Positions 43,222-52,745 of a stretch of DNA of 64,000 nt are shown piece by piece. A program made the translations under genes and the position numbers. The stretch is from contig NZ_JAFLND010000003.1 in the NCBI RefSeq assembly GCF_017313105.1, positions 124,001 to 188,000 on the forward strand, written 5' to 3'. The stretch is from [Muricauda] lutisoli (nom. illeg.). Lineage in GTDB: Bacteria > Bacteroidota > Bacteroidia > Flavobacteriales > Flavobacteriaceae. The number at the start of each line of letters is the position of its first letter. The stretch's first letter is position 1. The notes under the pieces were generated by a model. The model was not told the DNA's origin and made no database searches. It saw nothing but the letters and a program-made list of their open reading frames with translations.

Positions 43222-45006
43222 TTAGTTAATGGCGTCCCCGCGCAGTCTCCTAAAATTCTTGCGGGCCTGAGGAAAGTAATAACTGTCCTCATAATTATAG
43301 ATGATTTTTTCGTAATGGCCCTTGGCCTTTTCGGGTTCGTTCAGGGTTTTTTCATAAAGTTCTCCAAGGGCAAAGTGGGCATCGTCCGCCAAAATACCGT
43401 CAGCATAGAACTCTACAATTTTTTGATAGTTGAACTCGGCACTTTCATAGTTTTTTTGTTCCACTAAAAGTTCGGCTTGTTTTAGCAAAGCTTCGTCCTC
43501 GATTTTTTCACCTTTATGGTTTTCTAAAATATCTTCAAGTACCTCAATGGCTTCCTTGTCTTTATTTTGATAGGCCAGCAAGTCTGCCCTGGCATATTTT
43601 TTCAAGGCGGTTTGTGTGGAGTCTTCTAAGGAGTTGTCCGAAATCAGCAAGCTCAATTGCATAGCATCATTGGCTATAAGTTGCGATGTGGAACTCCGCA
43701 GCACTTTCAATTGAGTAAGGGCCCAGTCAAAATCGCCTTTGTAAAAGCTGGTCTGTGCCACTTTAAACCGTGCATCTTGACCAAGCACATCGTTTTTGAC
43801 GCTTTTTTGAACTTGTGTAAAAAGGATTAAGGCTTCGTTGAACCTCTGATCGAACACAAGGATATCACCAAGAGCCAATTTCACATAGGCCATTGTCATC
43901 CGTCCCATCGGGAGTTCTAAGCTTTCTTTGAGCATGGCAATGGCAGGATCAGGCTCTTCTTTTTTGAAGGTAAGGAAGTTTGCGTAGGCAATCTGTAGCT
44001 GCAAGGTAATGCTCTGGTTGCCATATTCCTCCACCAAGTCTTCAAACTTTTCTTCCACATCTTCTAAGACCTTTTCCGTAGGATTTTCCAAGGCAATGTC
44101 TATTAGGTTGAGTTCTGCATTGAGTCTGGTTCGGGGATTTTCCGTGTTGTCCACGATATATTCGTAAATCTCGGTCGCGGTTTCCCACTCCTTATCCTCC
44201 AAAGCTATGCTTCCCAAGTTTTCCAATCGGTCCACGGATTGCCCCTCGCTACGTTTGTAAATGGCTTTTTCCTGACCAAAGGCACTGTTGTATTGCTTTT
44301 GCTGTACAAAAAGCCAGCTCAAGAGCTCGTTCCAAAGTACATCTGGGGCCTTCTGTGCATTTTGTAGCAAGACTTTTCGCAGCAGCACATTGTTTTCGTT
44401 GGATGGGTCCTCGGATATAAAATCATCAATATTGCGCAGCACATTGGAGCGTGAGGTACGTCCTTCCCAAATAAGGTTGAGGTAGGATTGGTACATTTTT
44501 GCGATATCGCCCTGCTCACCATATATGCGTGCCAACTGAAAATCGTAGTTGAGGTCGGGCTTTAGTTCCATTGCCCGGGTATAGGCTTGTATGGCATAGT
44601 CCAATAGGGCGTATTTTTGGAAACGATACCCGACACTGTATCCATAATTAGGATTGTCCTCTATTTTTTTGATGGCCCTATCATAGTACGTATTGGCCTT
44701 TTCAGCTTCATTTTTTAAAGTAAAATTGTACCCTAGTTCAATATAGAAAGTAGGGAAAGCGTAACTGTCCTCTATTTTTTGAAGTAAAAATGCTTCCGCA
44801 TCATCGTAGCGCTCCAATTGTTGGTAGCAGGCCACCAATCCTTCAGCATAATCGGTGCGCCTTGGGTTGGTATCCACCAATTTTTCGTAAAAAACCACGG
44901 CTTTCTCGTAATCACCATCCTTGAAGTATTGTTTGGCCAAGAAATCCTCTTGTGCCCATCCAATGCAGCTGGATAAAATCAATATGAGAAATAAAAGACG
45001 TTGCAA
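43222..45006 (-). CDS. Secreted tetratricopeptide repeat protein
   Basis: 594 residues with a signal peptide (MQRLLFLILILSSCIGWA-Q). Nearly the whole length is TPR-like helical repeats, e.g. KQYFKDGDYEKAVVFYEKLV, GLVACYQQLERYDDAEAF and the C-terminal FALGEYEKTLNEPEKAKGHY. Its length and position between serS and DUF4286 fit a conserved flavobacterial periplasmic TPR protein, probably a scaffold. No enzymatic motif is seen. Intact; the preceding gap of 77 nt to serS holds no obvious terminator. Confidence 0.9.
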   Translation of the reverse strand: MQRLLFLILILSSCIGWAQEDFLAKQYFKDGDYEKAVVFYEKLVDTNPRRTDYAEGLVACYQQLERYDDAEAFLLQKIEDSYAFPTFYIELGYNFTLKNEAEKANTYYDRAIKKIEDNPNYGYSVGYRFQKYALLDYAIQAYTRAMELKPDLNYDFQLARIYGEQGDIAKMYQSYLNLIWEGRTSRSNVLRNIDDFISEDPSNENNVLLRKVLLQNAQKAPDVLWNELLSWLFVQQKQYNSAFGQEKAIYKRSEGQSVDRLENLGSIALEDKEWETATEIYEYIVDNTENPRTRLNAELNLIDIALENPTEKVLEDVEEKFEDLVEEYGNQSITLQLQIAYANFLTFKKEEPDPAIAMLKESLELPMGRMTMAYVKLALGDILVFDQRFNEALILFTQVQKSVKNDVLGQDARFKVAQTSFYKGDFDWALTQLKVLRSSTSQLIANDAMQLSLLISDNSLEDSTQTALKKYARADLLAYQNKDKEAIEVLEDILENHKGEKIEDEALLKQAELLVEQKNYESAEFNYQKIVEFYADGILADDAHFALGELYEKTLNEPEKAKGHYEKIIYNYEDSYYFPQARKNFRRLRGDAIN

Positions 45007-45083
45007 TAGTTTGTTTTATCCCAAATATAACGCAGAAATATGGGGGATTCTGTTAAGCGAATCCAAATTAATCGTAGAAAACC

Positions 45084-46355
45084 TTAATCGATGGTGTCAA
45101 AACCACAATAAGGAACCAAGACTTCGGGTATTTTTATGCCCTCGTCGGTCTGATAGTTCTCCAAGATTCCTGCCAATACCCTTGGCAATGCCAATGAACT
45201 TCCGTTCAAGGTGTGGGCCAATTGACTTTTTCCGTTTTCGTCCTTGTAACGAAGCTTTAGGCGATTGGCCTGGAAGGTCTCAAAATTGGACACGGAGCTT
45301 ATCTCCAACCACCGATCTTGTGCGGTCGAGAACACTTCAAAATCAAAAGTGAGGGCCGATGTGAAACCAAGGTCTCCCCCGCAAAGACGCAGAATACGGT
45401 AAGGTAATTTGAGTTCGCGAAGTATGTTTTTCACGTGCTCGACCATTTCATCTAAAGCTTGGTAGGAATTGTTCGGGTGTTCCATTCGTACGATTTCGAC
45501 CTTGTCGAATTGGTGCAAACGGTTCAAACCGCGAACGTGCGCCCCGTAGCTTCCGGCTTCACGACGAAAACAAGGAGTGTAGCCGGTATATTTGATAGGG
45601 AAATCACTTTCTGCCAAAATATCGCCTCTGTGCAAGTTGGTCACGGGAACTTCAGCCGTTGGAATAAGATACAGGTCATCTGTCTGAACATGATACATTT
45701 GGCCTTCCTTATCGGGTAATTGGCCGGTTCCATAACCAGAATCCTCGTTGACCATTAATGGCACCTGCATTTCAGTGTAGCCAGCTTCGGTATTTTTGTC
45801 CAAGAAATAGGCAATAAGGGCACGTTGCAAACGGGCACCTTTTCCTTTGTACACAGGAAAGCCAGCTCCTGTAATTTTAACACCGAGCTCAAAATCGATG
45901 ATGTCATATTTTTTTGCCAATTCCCAATGAGGAAGTGCTTTTTCCGATAAGGTCGGGATATCCCCTTCCTTGAAAACCTCTTCGTTGTCCTCTTCGGAAT
46001 TGCCTGCAGGAACAGATTCGTGAGGAACGTTGGGAATCAAATACAATTGCTGCTGAAGTTCATCGGCAACGGCGTTCAGGTCTTCCCCTAATTTTTTGGA
46101 TGCTTCCTTGAGTCCAGCAGTTTTTTCCTTTAGAGCATTGGCCTCCTGTGCCTTTCCTGTTTTGAAAAGCATACCAATTTCCTTGGATAGCTTGTTGGAT
46201 TCGGCCAGGGTAGCATCCAGTTCGGTTTGGATGGAACGTCTTTTTTCGTCGAGTTCCAAAACCTTTGATATCATAGGTGCTGCATCGATGTTACGCTTTT
46301 TTAAAGCGGTAATGATACTTTCTTTGTTTTCCCTGATGTTCTGTATTTGAAGCAT
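45084..46355 (-). CDS. serS: Serine--tRNA ligase
   Basis: 423 residues, normal length for bacterial class II SerRS. It charges tRNA-Ser, and tRNA-Sec where present. An N-terminal long coiled-coil arm (SKVLELDEKRRSIQTELDAT ... KEKTAGLKEASKKLGEDLNA) precedes the catalytic core with motif 2 (YTPCFRREAGSYGAHVRGLN) and motif 3 (NGSSLALPRVLAGILENYQ). The stop is about 77 nt upstream of the TPR gene. Intact. Confidence 0.96.
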   Translation of the reverse strand: MLQIQNIRENKESIITALKKRNIDAAPMISKVLELDEKRRSIQTELDATLAESNKLSKEIGMLFKTGKAQEANALKEKTAGLKEASKKLGEDLNAVADELQQQLYLIPNVPHESVPAGNSEEDNEEVFKEGDIPTLSEKALPHWELAKKYDIIDFELGVKITGAGFPVYKGKGARLQRALIAYFLDKNTEAGYTEMQVPLMVNEDSGYGTGQLPDKEGQMYHVQTDDLYLIPTAEVPVTNLHRGDILAESDFPIKYTGYTPCFRREAGSYGAHVRGLNRLHQFDKVEIVRMEHPNNSYQALDEMVEHVKNILRELKLPYRILRLCGGDLGFTSALTFDFEVFSTAQDRWLEISSVSNFETFQANRLKLRYKDENGKSQLAHTLNGSSLALPRVLAGILENYQTDEGIKIPEVLVPYCGFDTID

Positions 46356-46469
46356 GGCCTTGTTTTGAGCCGCAAATTTAATTTAATCTGAAGAAGTGCC
46401 CAACTTTATTCCCATGGAGAAGGCAGAATCCGAGCGTAGTCGGCAAAATGTTTGCACGGAACACAGGTC

Positions 46470-46556
46470 AAATCCACATTCGGCGCTGACCAATAGTCCA
46501 TAAAACACCCTGAAAACCACAGGTTGTGCGTTGTCAATCTTTTTAAAAAAGAAACT
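46470..46556 (-). pseudogene. Decayed fragment resembling the N-terminus of an HTTM-domain protein
   Basis: In the 209-nt gap between ribF and serS, a minus-strand frame without a start codon reads FKKIDNAQPVVFRVFYGLL and then loses similarity. That stretch looks like the first helix of flavobacterial HTTM (vitamin-K-dependent carboxylase-like) proteins, which open with a similar K-I-D-N-x-x-x-x-x-F-R-x-x-x-G-L-L pattern. The frame continues to a stop at 46383 with non-conserved sequence. The rest of such a gene (over 400 residues) is absent, so this would be a deletion remnant. The resemblance is from memory and short. Confidence 0.4.
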
Positions 46557-46564
46557 GGTTGAAT

Positions 46565-47494
46565 TTATTTGGAGATTAGATCCAAAGAGCGGCTTTTATC
46601 CTTTTTTAATTGTTCCTTAAGTTCTTCCACTGAATTGAACTTATGCTCGTCCCGTATGCGGTGTAGCAGTTCTACCTGAATCTTTTTGTTGTAGAGGTCT
46701 CCTTCAAAGTCGAAGAAGTTAACCTCAATGCTTTTTTGGGAACCGTCCACAGTTGGGTTGAAACCAATATTCATCATTCCAAAGTACTCTTGCCCTTCAA
46801 TGGTACTTCTAACCACGTAAGCGCCGTTTTTTGGAATAAGTTTATAGGTTTCCTCAATATGAAGGTTAGCTGTTGGGAAACCAAAATCCCTGCCTAAGCC
46901 TTTTCCTTTTTTAACGGTTCCAGTGAGCATGTACGCATAACTCAAGTAATTGTTGGCGGTTTCTACATCTCCATCCAAAAGGGCTTTTCTGATTTTTGTG
47001 GAACTCACGGAAACATCATCTATTTCTTGGGCTGGAATTTCCTCAACTTCAAAGTCAAAAGTATTTCCAAAGGAAATCAGGTCCTGTATATTGGCATTTC
47101 GGTTACGGCCAAATCTATGGTCGTAACCAATAATTATTCTTTTTGCCTTGATGTTGTTCACAAGAATGTCGCGTACAAAATCTATAGCGGAAAGTCTCGA
47201 AAATTGCTTGGTAAAAGGGTGGATGATCAAATAATCGAGCCCCAAGGTGTCCAAAATTTGCTTTTTTTCTTCAAGTGTGTTCAACAGTTTGATGTCCACA
47301 TCTTTTTGCAATACCATTCGCGGATGCGGGAAAAAAGTGAGCACTGTGGATTTTAACCCTGTGTTTTTGGCATTGTTTGTGAGACGTTCAAGTATCTTGC
47401 GATGTCCAAGATGTACACCGTCAAAGGTGCCGATGGTCACCACTGTATGGTGCGGAATGTCCTTAAAATCAGAAATGTTGTGGATTGTTTCCAA
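46565..47494 (-). CDS. ribF: Bifunctional riboflavin kinase / FAD synthetase
   Basis: 309 residues, normal for RibF. It converts riboflavin to FMN and then FAD. The N-terminal adenylyltransferase domain has TIGTFDGVHLGHRKILERL and IGYDHRFGRNRNANI; the C-terminal kinase domain has GKGLGRDFGFPTANLHIEE and GMMNIGFNPTVDG. The cell also encodes ApbE (59289-60332), which consumes FAD, but the genes are not adjacent. Downstream lies the HTTM-like relic, then serS. Confidence 0.96.
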   Translation of the reverse strand: METIHNISDFKDIPHHTVVTIGTFDGVHLGHRKILERLTNNAKNTGLKSTVLTFFPHPRMVLQKDVDIKLLNTLEEKKQILDTLGLDYLIIHPFTKQFSRLSAIDFVRDILVNNIKAKRIIIGYDHRFGRNRNANIQDLISFGNTFDFEVEEIPAQEIDDVSVSSTKIRKALLDGDVETANNYLSYAYMLTGTVKKGKGLGRDFGFPTANLHIEETYKLIPKNGAYVVRSTIEGQEYFGMMNIGFNPTVDGSQKSIEVNFFDFEGDLYNKKIQVELLHRIRDEHKFNSVEELKEQLKKDKSRSLDLISK

Positions 47495-47517
47495 CTATCA
47501 AGAAATAAAAAAAGGCT

Positions 47518-47525
47518 TACATTTG
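47518..47525 (+). promoter_or_regulatory. -7 promoter element of the metallopeptidase gene
   Basis: TACATTTG fits TAnnTTTG and lies 26 nt before the ATG at 47551. No -33 TTG is seen at the usual distance. Confidence 0.45.
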
Positions 47526-47550
47526 AAATTATACTATGCCCTAACCGTGT

Positions 47551-50500
47551 ATGAAAGCTAAATTACATCTTGTTTTTTCAATAACCATATTTTTTAGCTG
47601 CTTTTGTATTTATGGACAGCAAGGTTATTGGAAAACAGTGCCCAAACAGCCTAACCTACGAAGTGCCTCCTTACAGGACATTTCTGGTGTGAAAAAGGTT
47701 TTGACACTGGATGAAAAGATTTTTTCCGACGAGATGAAATCTTTTTCAACTTTAAAGGGAAATACGCAAGTTGTGTATCTGCCGGACAACCAAGGAGACA
47801 TCGTTCAGTTCAATTTAAGGGAAACACCGGTCTTACATCCGGATTTGGCCAAGAAATACCCGAATATAAAATCTTACACCGGGGTAAGCTCCAATGGAAG
47901 GTACAAAGTGAAACTCAGTAGCTCCCATAAAGGATTACAAGCTATGGTGGTAGACCAGCAAAACAACAAAACGGCTTTCATGGAACCTGTTTCCAATATG
48001 TTGGATGCATATGTTTTGTACGATAAGGACTCAAGGGTCGCTAAAGATCAGAATTTTATTTGCGCGACCAGTAAAGATTTATTTGGAGGGAGCGGTAAAT
48101 CATCGAATACTACAGGAAAAACGCTGAGTCCATTGGTAGATGACCAATTGTTGCGTAAATATAGAATCGCTGTTTCGGCAACGGGTGAGTATACTGAGGA
48201 AATGGGAGGAACTGTTGCGGATGCACTTGCAGGGATCAACGCTACCATAACAAGGGTGAACGAGGTTTTTGAAACGGACCTTGGGGTTACACTGGAGTTG
48301 ATACCGAATAATGACCTTATCATATTCACCGATGCCGTTAATGATCCTTATGATAACAGTTTGAATGCTGAGGTACAGGCAACAATCACTTCCATAATTG
48401 GTGAAGGGAATTATGATGTTGGCCATCTTTTTCATAAAGTTGGGGAAGGGGAAGATAATGGTAATGCCGGTTTTGTTGGTGCTGTTTGTATCGATAATAG
48501 AAAGGGTAGTGCTTTCTCTTCAGCGTTTAATCCCCAAGGAGATATTTTCGATATTGATTATGTGGCCCACGAACTTGGGCATCAGTTTGGGGCCAACCAT
48601 ACCTGGTCATTCGAATCTGAAGGAACGGGAGTACAAGCTGAGCCGGCCAGTGGAACCACAATAATGGGGTATGCCGGGATTGTTGGCGAGAATAACGTGG
48701 CTGCCAATGGGGATGATTACTTTCATTACAACAGTATTCTTCAAATATCGACTTATTTGGAAACAACATCCTGTGCCCAAACCACGGCATTGGTCAACTC
48801 TCCACCTCAGCTTACTCCGGTAAATGATTTTACTATCCCAAAGGGAACTGCATTTGTTTTGGAGGGTAACGCGACCGATCCCGATGTAGGGGATGTGCTT
48901 ACCTATACTTGGGAACAAATAGATGATGGGGTGGTGACCGTCTCTTCCTTTGGTCCGTCCAATCCCAGTGGGGCAAACTTTAGATCACTTCCTCCAACCA
49001 CAGAACCTTCAAGATATTTCCCAAAACTGTCCGAGGTTGTTCAGGGTAATTTAACCCAGGTTGCACCGGTAATAGGGGATGCCTGGGAAACTGTATCGGA
49101 TGTGGAGCGCAACTTTAGCTTTGCTTGCACCGTTCGGGACAATGCTCCAGGAGGAGGACAGGTGGTTTCAGATTTATTGGATGTAATGGTGGTAAAAGCA
49201 GCAGGACCATTTGTAATAACATCCCAAACAGCAGGTGAGGTTTATCAGGCAGGTTCTATCCAAGAAATTACTTGGGATGTGGCCAATACCAATATTGCTC
49301 CGGTAAATGCTCAAAACGTTGATATTTTTCTTTCGTTGGATGGGGGGCAAAGCTTTCCTATTACATTGTCCGAGAACACTTTAAATGATGGATCCGAAGA
49401 GGTGCTATTGCCAGGGGATGCCACAACTACAGCTCGAATAATGGTAAAGGCCAGCGATAATATATTTTATGCCGTTAACAGTGCCGATTTTACCATTGAA
49501 GAATCACAAGTGGTTCTCAATTTCGATACATTGAATTATGAGGTTTGCCAACCGGACGATTTGGTGATTCCCTTTACATATGAAACCTATGCCGGATTTA
49601 ATGAGAACTCTACGTTTTCTGCAGATGTGCCCGTAGGGTTGTCCGCCGTTTTTTCGCTGACAAATGCCAATGCCGATAATACAGCGGTAGATTTAACCCT
49701 GAGCAATACAAATACCATTGCCGCCGGGATTTATGATATAATTGTTACTTCCACCGCTGCCTCTGTAACCAAAACAGTGATTCTATCAGTATCCGTACAA
49801 GATGGTGTTTTTTCGGATGTTGTACTATTGTCACCTACTAATGGAGGTATTGGAATTTCTTTGGATGCCGAGCTTAGTTGGGAGCAAAACCCCTTATACT
49901 CCGTTTATGATGTAGAAGTGGCCACGGATGTCGGTTTTACAAATATAGTTGAGTCTGCAACGGTACCTTTTACCACCTACAGAACCACTGGTTTAATAGC
50001 GGAAACAGAATATTTTTGGAGAGTTAGGCCAAGCAATGGTTGTGGAACAGGAACTTTTGGACCTCCCTTTAGTTTTATTACCTCACAGGTAGACTGTAAG
50101 AATAGGGAAGCAAATAACTTACCGATCAATATTCCATCTTCAGGTACACCAACCATTACTGCCTCTGTATTCTTTTTAGAAGATTTGCCCGTTTCCGATA
50201 TAAATGTAAACTTGGAGTTGGACCATACCTACTTGGAAGATTTGGTCATTACCCTTATTTCCCCTTCAGGAACGGAGGTGACTTTGATCTCCAATACATG
50301 TGGAGACTTGAATAATATCAATGCAGTTTTCGATGATGACGGAAGCCCTATCGAATGTACAGGAAGTCCGGCTATTTCTGGAGCCGTTACGCCTCTCGGC
50401 TCATTGGCCTCTTTAAAGGGAGAATCTATCTTAGGGGAGTGGATATTGGAAATACAGGACACGGCAGCGAGTGATGGAGGAACACTGATTGGCTTTTCTT

Positions 50501-51345
50501 TGGATATGTGCATAGAAGGAAATTATCGTCCAGATGAAGATGATGATGGGGTTTTTGATGATGGTGACGATCTTTGTTTGGGAACTCCCAAAGGAGTTGA
50601 GGTAGATACCAATGGGTGTGCCATTTACAGGTTTGCATCAGATAATTTTGAGATTGAAATTGAAAGTGAGACCTGCCGCAGCAGTAATAATGGTTCCATT
50701 ACGGTTACACCTTTTGATACTTCTATAACCTATACCGCTGTGCTGAACGGACCCAATGGTACGGATTCTTTTGATTTTACCGACTCACAAATCTTTAACA
50801 ACCTAACGGCTGGGGATTATTCGCTTTGTATAACGGGAACCAATGGAATGATAACTTATGAAGAGGTGTGTTTCAAAGCTGTAATCACACAACCGGATGT
50901 ATTGGATATGAATGCATTGATAGATACGGGCATTTTGAGTTTGGAATTGAGCGGTGCTTCCTTTTATAATGTAGAGTTGAATGGATTGGTCACTCAAACT
51001 GAAGCATCAAAGCTCCAACTGAATTTGCAGGAGGGCGTCAATACCTTGAGAGTTTATTCAAACCTACCGTGTCAGGGTGTATTGGAAAAGACGTTGTTTT
51101 ATTCTTCCAAGCCCATTATTTCGCCGAACCCGGTAGAGAGTACCACAAAAATATATTTGGGAGGATACGGTGGTGAAGTGGGAATTCAAATTTTTACGGC
51201 CAATGGAAGATTGGTTCATACCCGAAGGGCAAAAGTCCATGGCGATGACCTTGAATTGAATTTATCCCATTTACCCAAAGGAATCTATTATCTGAGAGTT
51301 GAAAAAGCAGGGGCAAAAGAAATGTTTAAATTTATAAAACGATGA
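47551..51345 (+). CDS. Secreted reprolysin-like zinc metallopeptidase with T9SS sorting domain
   Basis: 1264 residues. Signal peptide (MKAKLHLVFSITIFFSCFCI then YGQQ), a propeptide-like region (to about 200), then an M12/M43-like catalytic domain: zinc motif HELGHQFGANH at 340-350 and Met-turn TIMGYAG with Met372. Next come cadherin/FN3-like modules (TPVNDFTIPKGTAFVLEGNA; VEVATDVGFTNIVE ... WRVRPSNGCG), a proprotein-convertase P-like domain (LDHTYLEDLVITLISPSGTE ... GEWILEIQDTAASDGG, about 855-990), a TSP3-like Asp-rich stretch (DEDDDGVFDDGDD) and a type A T9SS sorting domain (last 80 residues). Expected on the surface or secreted. It overlaps the next gene by 4 nt. Confidence 0.94.
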   Translation: MKAKLHLVFSITIFFSCFCIYGQQGYWKTVPKQPNLRSASLQDISGVKKVLTLDEKIFSDEMKSFSTLKGNTQVVYLPDNQGDIVQFNLRETPVLHPDLAKKYPNIKSYTGVSSNGRYKVKLSSSHKGLQAMVVDQQNNKTAFMEPVSNMLDAYVLYDKDSRVAKDQNFICATSKDLFGGSGKSSNTTGKTLSPLVDDQLLRKYRIAVSATGEYTEEMGGTVADALAGINATITRVNEVFETDLGVTLELIPNNDLIIFTDAVNDPYDNSLNAEVQATITSIIGEGNYDVGHLFHKVGEGEDNGNAGFVGAVCIDNRKGSAFSSAFNPQGDIFDIDYVAHELGHQFGANHTWSFESEGTGVQAEPASGTTIMGYAGIVGENNVAANGDDYFHYNSILQISTYLETTSCAQTTALVNSPPQLTPVNDFTIPKGTAFVLEGNATDPDVGDVLTYTWEQIDDGVVTVSSFGPSNPSGANFRSLPPTTEPSRYFPKLSEVVQGNLTQVAPVIGDAWETVSDVERNFSFACTVRDNAPGGGQVVSDLLDVMVVKAAGPFVITSQTAGEVYQAGSIQEITWDVANTNIAPVNAQNVDIFLSLDGGQSFPITLSENTLNDGSEEVLLPGDATTTARIMVKASDNIFYAVNSADFTIEESQVVLNFDTLNYEVCQPDDLVIPFTYETYAGFNENSTFSADVPVGLSAVFSLTNANADNTAVDLTLSNTNTIAAGIYDIIVTSTAASVTKTVILSVSVQDGVFSDVVLLSPTNGGIGISLDAELSWEQNPLYSVYDVEVATDVGFTNIVESATVPFTTYRTTGLIAETEYFWRVRPSNGCGTGTFGPPFSFITSQVDCKNREANNLPINIPSSGTPTITASVFFLEDLPVSDINVNLELDHTYLEDLVITLISPSGTEVTLISNTCGDLNNINAVFDDDGSPIECTGSPAISGAVTPLGSLASLKGESILGEWILEIQDTAASDGGTLIGFSLDMCIEGNYRPDEDDDGVFDDGDDLCLGTPKGVEVDTNGCAIYRFASDNFEIEIESETCRSSNNGSITVTPFDTSITYTAVLNGPNGTDSFDFTDSQIFNNLTAGDYSLCITGTNGMITYEEVCFKAVITQPDVLDMNALIDTGILSLELSGASFYNVELNGLVTQTEASKLQLNLQEGVNTLRVYSNLPCQGVLEKTLFYSSKPIISPNPVESTTKIYLGGYGGEVGIQIFTANGRLVHTRRAKVHGDDLELNLSHLPKGIYYLRVEKAGAKEMFKFIKR

Positions 51346-52025
51346 TTCGGAATATAATTAGGCTATCCATATTGGCTTTGTTGGTTTCTTGCGGTGATGA
51401 TGGTCCGCCTCCAGCCCCTCAAGGAGCTCTTTTGGTGTTTCCACAGGAAAATTCTGAGTGCACTACAGGAACAGAGGTCAATCAAACATCCACACAAGTC
51501 ACATTTCGTTGGATGGCTTCCGACAATACCGACACTTATACCTTGAGTGTTGTTAATTTAGATTCCAATGTTCCGCAGAATATCTCCACAGCATCAACTT
51601 CGGCGAGTCTGACCATTACCAAGGGGACACCTTTCGCATGGTCCGTAACTTCCCGGAACTCGGAATCCGATCAGGTGGCCTCTAGTGAAACCTGGTTGTT
51701 CTACAATGCGGGGTCACAAACTACATACGCACCTTTTCCAGCACAACTGGAAAACCCCCAATCCGGCGCTACGGTCCAACAGGATATTGCAAACGAAGTG
51801 CTTTTGGAATGGTCCGGCGCAGATGTTGACAACGACATTGCATATTTTGAGGTGTTTTTTTCTGAAACTAACCCGCCGACTACATCTGTTGGGTTAACAA
51901 ACGCCTCTACTATGGAACTGCCTGTTGGTGTTGTTTCTGGAGCTGTTTACTATTGGAGGGTGGTAACCACCGATCTAGAGGGCAATACCTCGGATTCGGG
52001 GGTGTTCGATTTTAAAGTGCTCTAG
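51342..52025 (+). CDS. FN3-like lipoprotein overlapping the metallopeptidase gene
   Basis: 227 residues with a clear lipobox: ILALLVSC (Cys17), followed by GDDGPPPAP. Acidic residues right after the lipidated Cys resemble a Bacteroidota lipoprotein export signal, so it may sit on the outer face of the outer membrane. The rest holds two fibronectin-III-like units (VTFRWMASDNTDTYTLSVVN and VLLEWSGADVDNDIAYFEVF ... YYWRVVTTDLEGNTSDSG), similar in style to modules in the neighbouring peptidase. ATGA overlap with that gene implies co-translation. No enzymatic motif; a partner or surface anchor for the peptidase is an inference. Confidence 0.85.
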   Translation: MIRNIIRLSILALLVSCGDDGPPPAPQGALLVFPQENSECTTGTEVNQTSTQVTFRWMASDNTDTYTLSVVNLDSNVPQNISTASTSASLTITKGTPFAWSVTSRNSESDQVASSETWLFYNAGSQTTYAPFPAQLENPQSGATVQQDIANEVLLEWSGADVDNDIAYFEVFFSETNPPTTSVGLTNASTMELPVGVVSGAVYYWRVVTTDLEGNTSDSGVFDFKVL

Positions 52026-52030
52026 GTTTT

Positions 52031-52660
52031 TTATTTGCCATTGAACTGGTTCATGGTGTTTTTTACACCTGCAAATATGAATGACCTGATGAGGTCGGCA
52101 GACTTTTTTAAACGTTCGGGCATGGCTTTTTGCTGGTCATCGTCCCATTGTCCCAAGACATAATCCACTTGTTTGCCTTTACCGAAATCGGAGCCAACAC
52201 CAAATCTAAAACGATTGTATTTTGTGGTCTGCAACACATTTTGAATGTCTTTTAACCCGTTGTGGCCGCCATCACTGCCTTTACCTTTTAGCCGTAAGGA
52301 GCCAAAGGGAAGATTGATGTCGTCCGTGACCACCAATAGGTTTTCCAAGTTTATGTTCTCCTTGTCCATCCAATATTTTACTGCTTTGCCACTAAGGTTC
52401 ATGTAAGTGGAGGGTTTTAGGCAAACTACACTTTTTCCTTTGTGTTTAAAGGTGGCAACAGCTCCCAGTTTGGAACTTTCAAATGTAAAACCTTCTTGTT
52501 CCGCCAAAAAATCAAGAATCTTGAATCCGATGTTGTGGCGGGTGTCATCATATTTCGGTCCGATGTTTCCAAGACCAACGATCAAAAATTTTTTCATGGG
52601 GTCCGTTTCTTGCAGTAGTTGTTTTGAAGAACCAAAAAGCTTATTGAATAATTTGAGCAT
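52031..52660 (-). CDS. pth: Peptidyl-tRNA hydrolase
   Basis: 209 residues. It releases peptides from peptidyl-tRNAs dropped by ribosomes. Family motifs: LIVGLGNIGPKYDDTRHNIG (the catalytic His is in the T-R-H-N-I-G part), KPSTYMNLSGKAVKYW, DDINLPFGSLRLKGKGSDGG and HNGLKDI. I kept the upstream ATG (52660), giving a 21-residue charged extension MLKLFNKLFGSSKQ; similar extensions seem common in Flavobacteriia. The core start would be 52597. Convergent with the lipoprotein gene, 5 nt apart. Confidence 0.93.
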   Translation of the reverse strand: MLKLFNKLFGSSKQLLQETDPMKKFLIVGLGNIGPKYDDTRHNIGFKILDFLAEQEGFTFESSKLGAVATFKHKGKSVVCLKPSTYMNLSGKAVKYWMDKENINLENLLVVTDDINLPFGSLRLKGKGSDGGHNGLKDIQNVLQTTKYNRFRFGVGSDFGKGKQVDYVLGQWDDDQQKAMPERLKKSADLIRSFIFAGVKNTMNQFNGK

Positions 52661-52690
52661 CGACAGCGTTCAGTTTTTCTAAAAATACAA

Positions 52691-52728
52691 AAGCATCCCA
52701 AATTACCTAAGTAAAAAGGGATGCTCTT
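52691..52728 (-). terminator. Terminator of the prs-rplY unit
   Basis: AGCATCCC / GGGATGCT inverted repeat (52692-52699 and 52718-52725) with an 18-nt loop, followed on the minus strand by TTTTGTATTTTT. It lies 18 nt downstream of the rplY stop. Confidence 0.75.
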
Positions 52729-52745
52729 ATTAAATTTAAAAAGTG

